From assembly GCA_036794395.1 (NCBI GenBank), contig DAIRGS010000380.1, forward strand, positions 1 through 6,508: 6,508 nt of DNA. The letters run 5' to 3'. Position 1 is the first letter of the stretch. Each line of letters begins with the position of its first letter. Below the pieces are notes generated by a model. That model was given only the letters and a program-made list of their open reading frames with translations. It was not told where the DNA came from and made no database searches. Below are positions 6,457 to 6,508 of the stretch, piece after piece. The DNA comes from DASXMX01 sp036794395. Lineage in GTDB: Bacteria; Planctomycetota; Phycisphaerae; Tepidisphaerales; Tepidisphaeraceae. The position numbers were made by a program, and so were the translations under genes.

Positions 6457-6508
6457 CTCTCTTCGAGCCTGAGCCTCAGCCCGCGACGAGCTCTCTTCGA
6501 GCCTGAGC
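6457..6508. repeat. 18-base perfect direct repeat, 34-base period, cut by window end
   Basis: The 18 bases at 6457-6474 (CTCTCTTCGAGCCTGAGC) recur without mismatch at 6491-6508, the last bases of the window. The 16 bases between them include CTCAGCCCGCGACGAG. The sequence left of the first copy does not match, so the first copy marks the left edge of the array or duplication. Whether further units follow cannot be seen. The rest of the 234-base stretch after 6274 holds no gene that I can support. Confidence 0.8.

Noticed and set aside
6457..6508. Possible CRISPR array
   Set aside because: Only two copies are visible, the repeat is 18 bases with a 16-base gap, both too short for usual CRISPR, and no cas gene is present.

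Overview
The window looks like chromosomal DNA from a planctomycete or close relative. The main evidence is a pair of genes typical of that phylum: a planctomycete-type cytochrome protein (PSCyt1-DUF1549-DUF1553) followed by a DUF1501 protein with a Tat signal. The GC-rich composition, weak or absent Shine-Dalgarno sites on several genes, and short palindromic repeats between genes also fit. These protein families also occur in Verrucomicrobia and a few other phyla, so the assignment is likely but not certain.

Left two thirds (1-4630, minus strand): transcription would run right to left. A 1050-residue exported protein with two CxxCH motifs (4630 to 1478) comes first. After a 127-base gap comes a DUF1501 protein (1350 to beyond base 1, C-terminus cut off by the window edge). 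The gap holds an inverted pair of 25-base palindromic repeats, one of which abuts the ribosome binding site of the DUF1501 gene. The two proteins are expected to work together outside the cytoplasm. Degradation of complex or sulfated substrates is often suggested for such pairs, but the reaction is not established.

Middle (4631-4832): a 202-base divergent intergenic region with a strong hairpin (11 of 12 pairs) that looks like a worn copy of a dispersed palindromic repeat. No convincing promoter could be read.

Right part (4833-6274, plus strand): two genes 5 bases apart, probably one transcription unit. The first encodes a glyoxalase/VOC-fold protein in which two of the usual metal ligands appear to be replaced. 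Its C-terminal half contains two copies of a short module marked by LPYTxxF and a later VWR. The second encodes a three-helix membrane protein resembling DUF4337.

Right edge (6275-6508): no gene is visible. There is a small hairpin, three copies of an 8-base unit, and an 18-base perfect direct repeat with a 34-base period that runs into the window end.

The least described item is the VOC protein with its duplicated C-terminal module, coupled to a DUF4337-like membrane protein. No defence, CRISPR, phage or transposase gene is visible.
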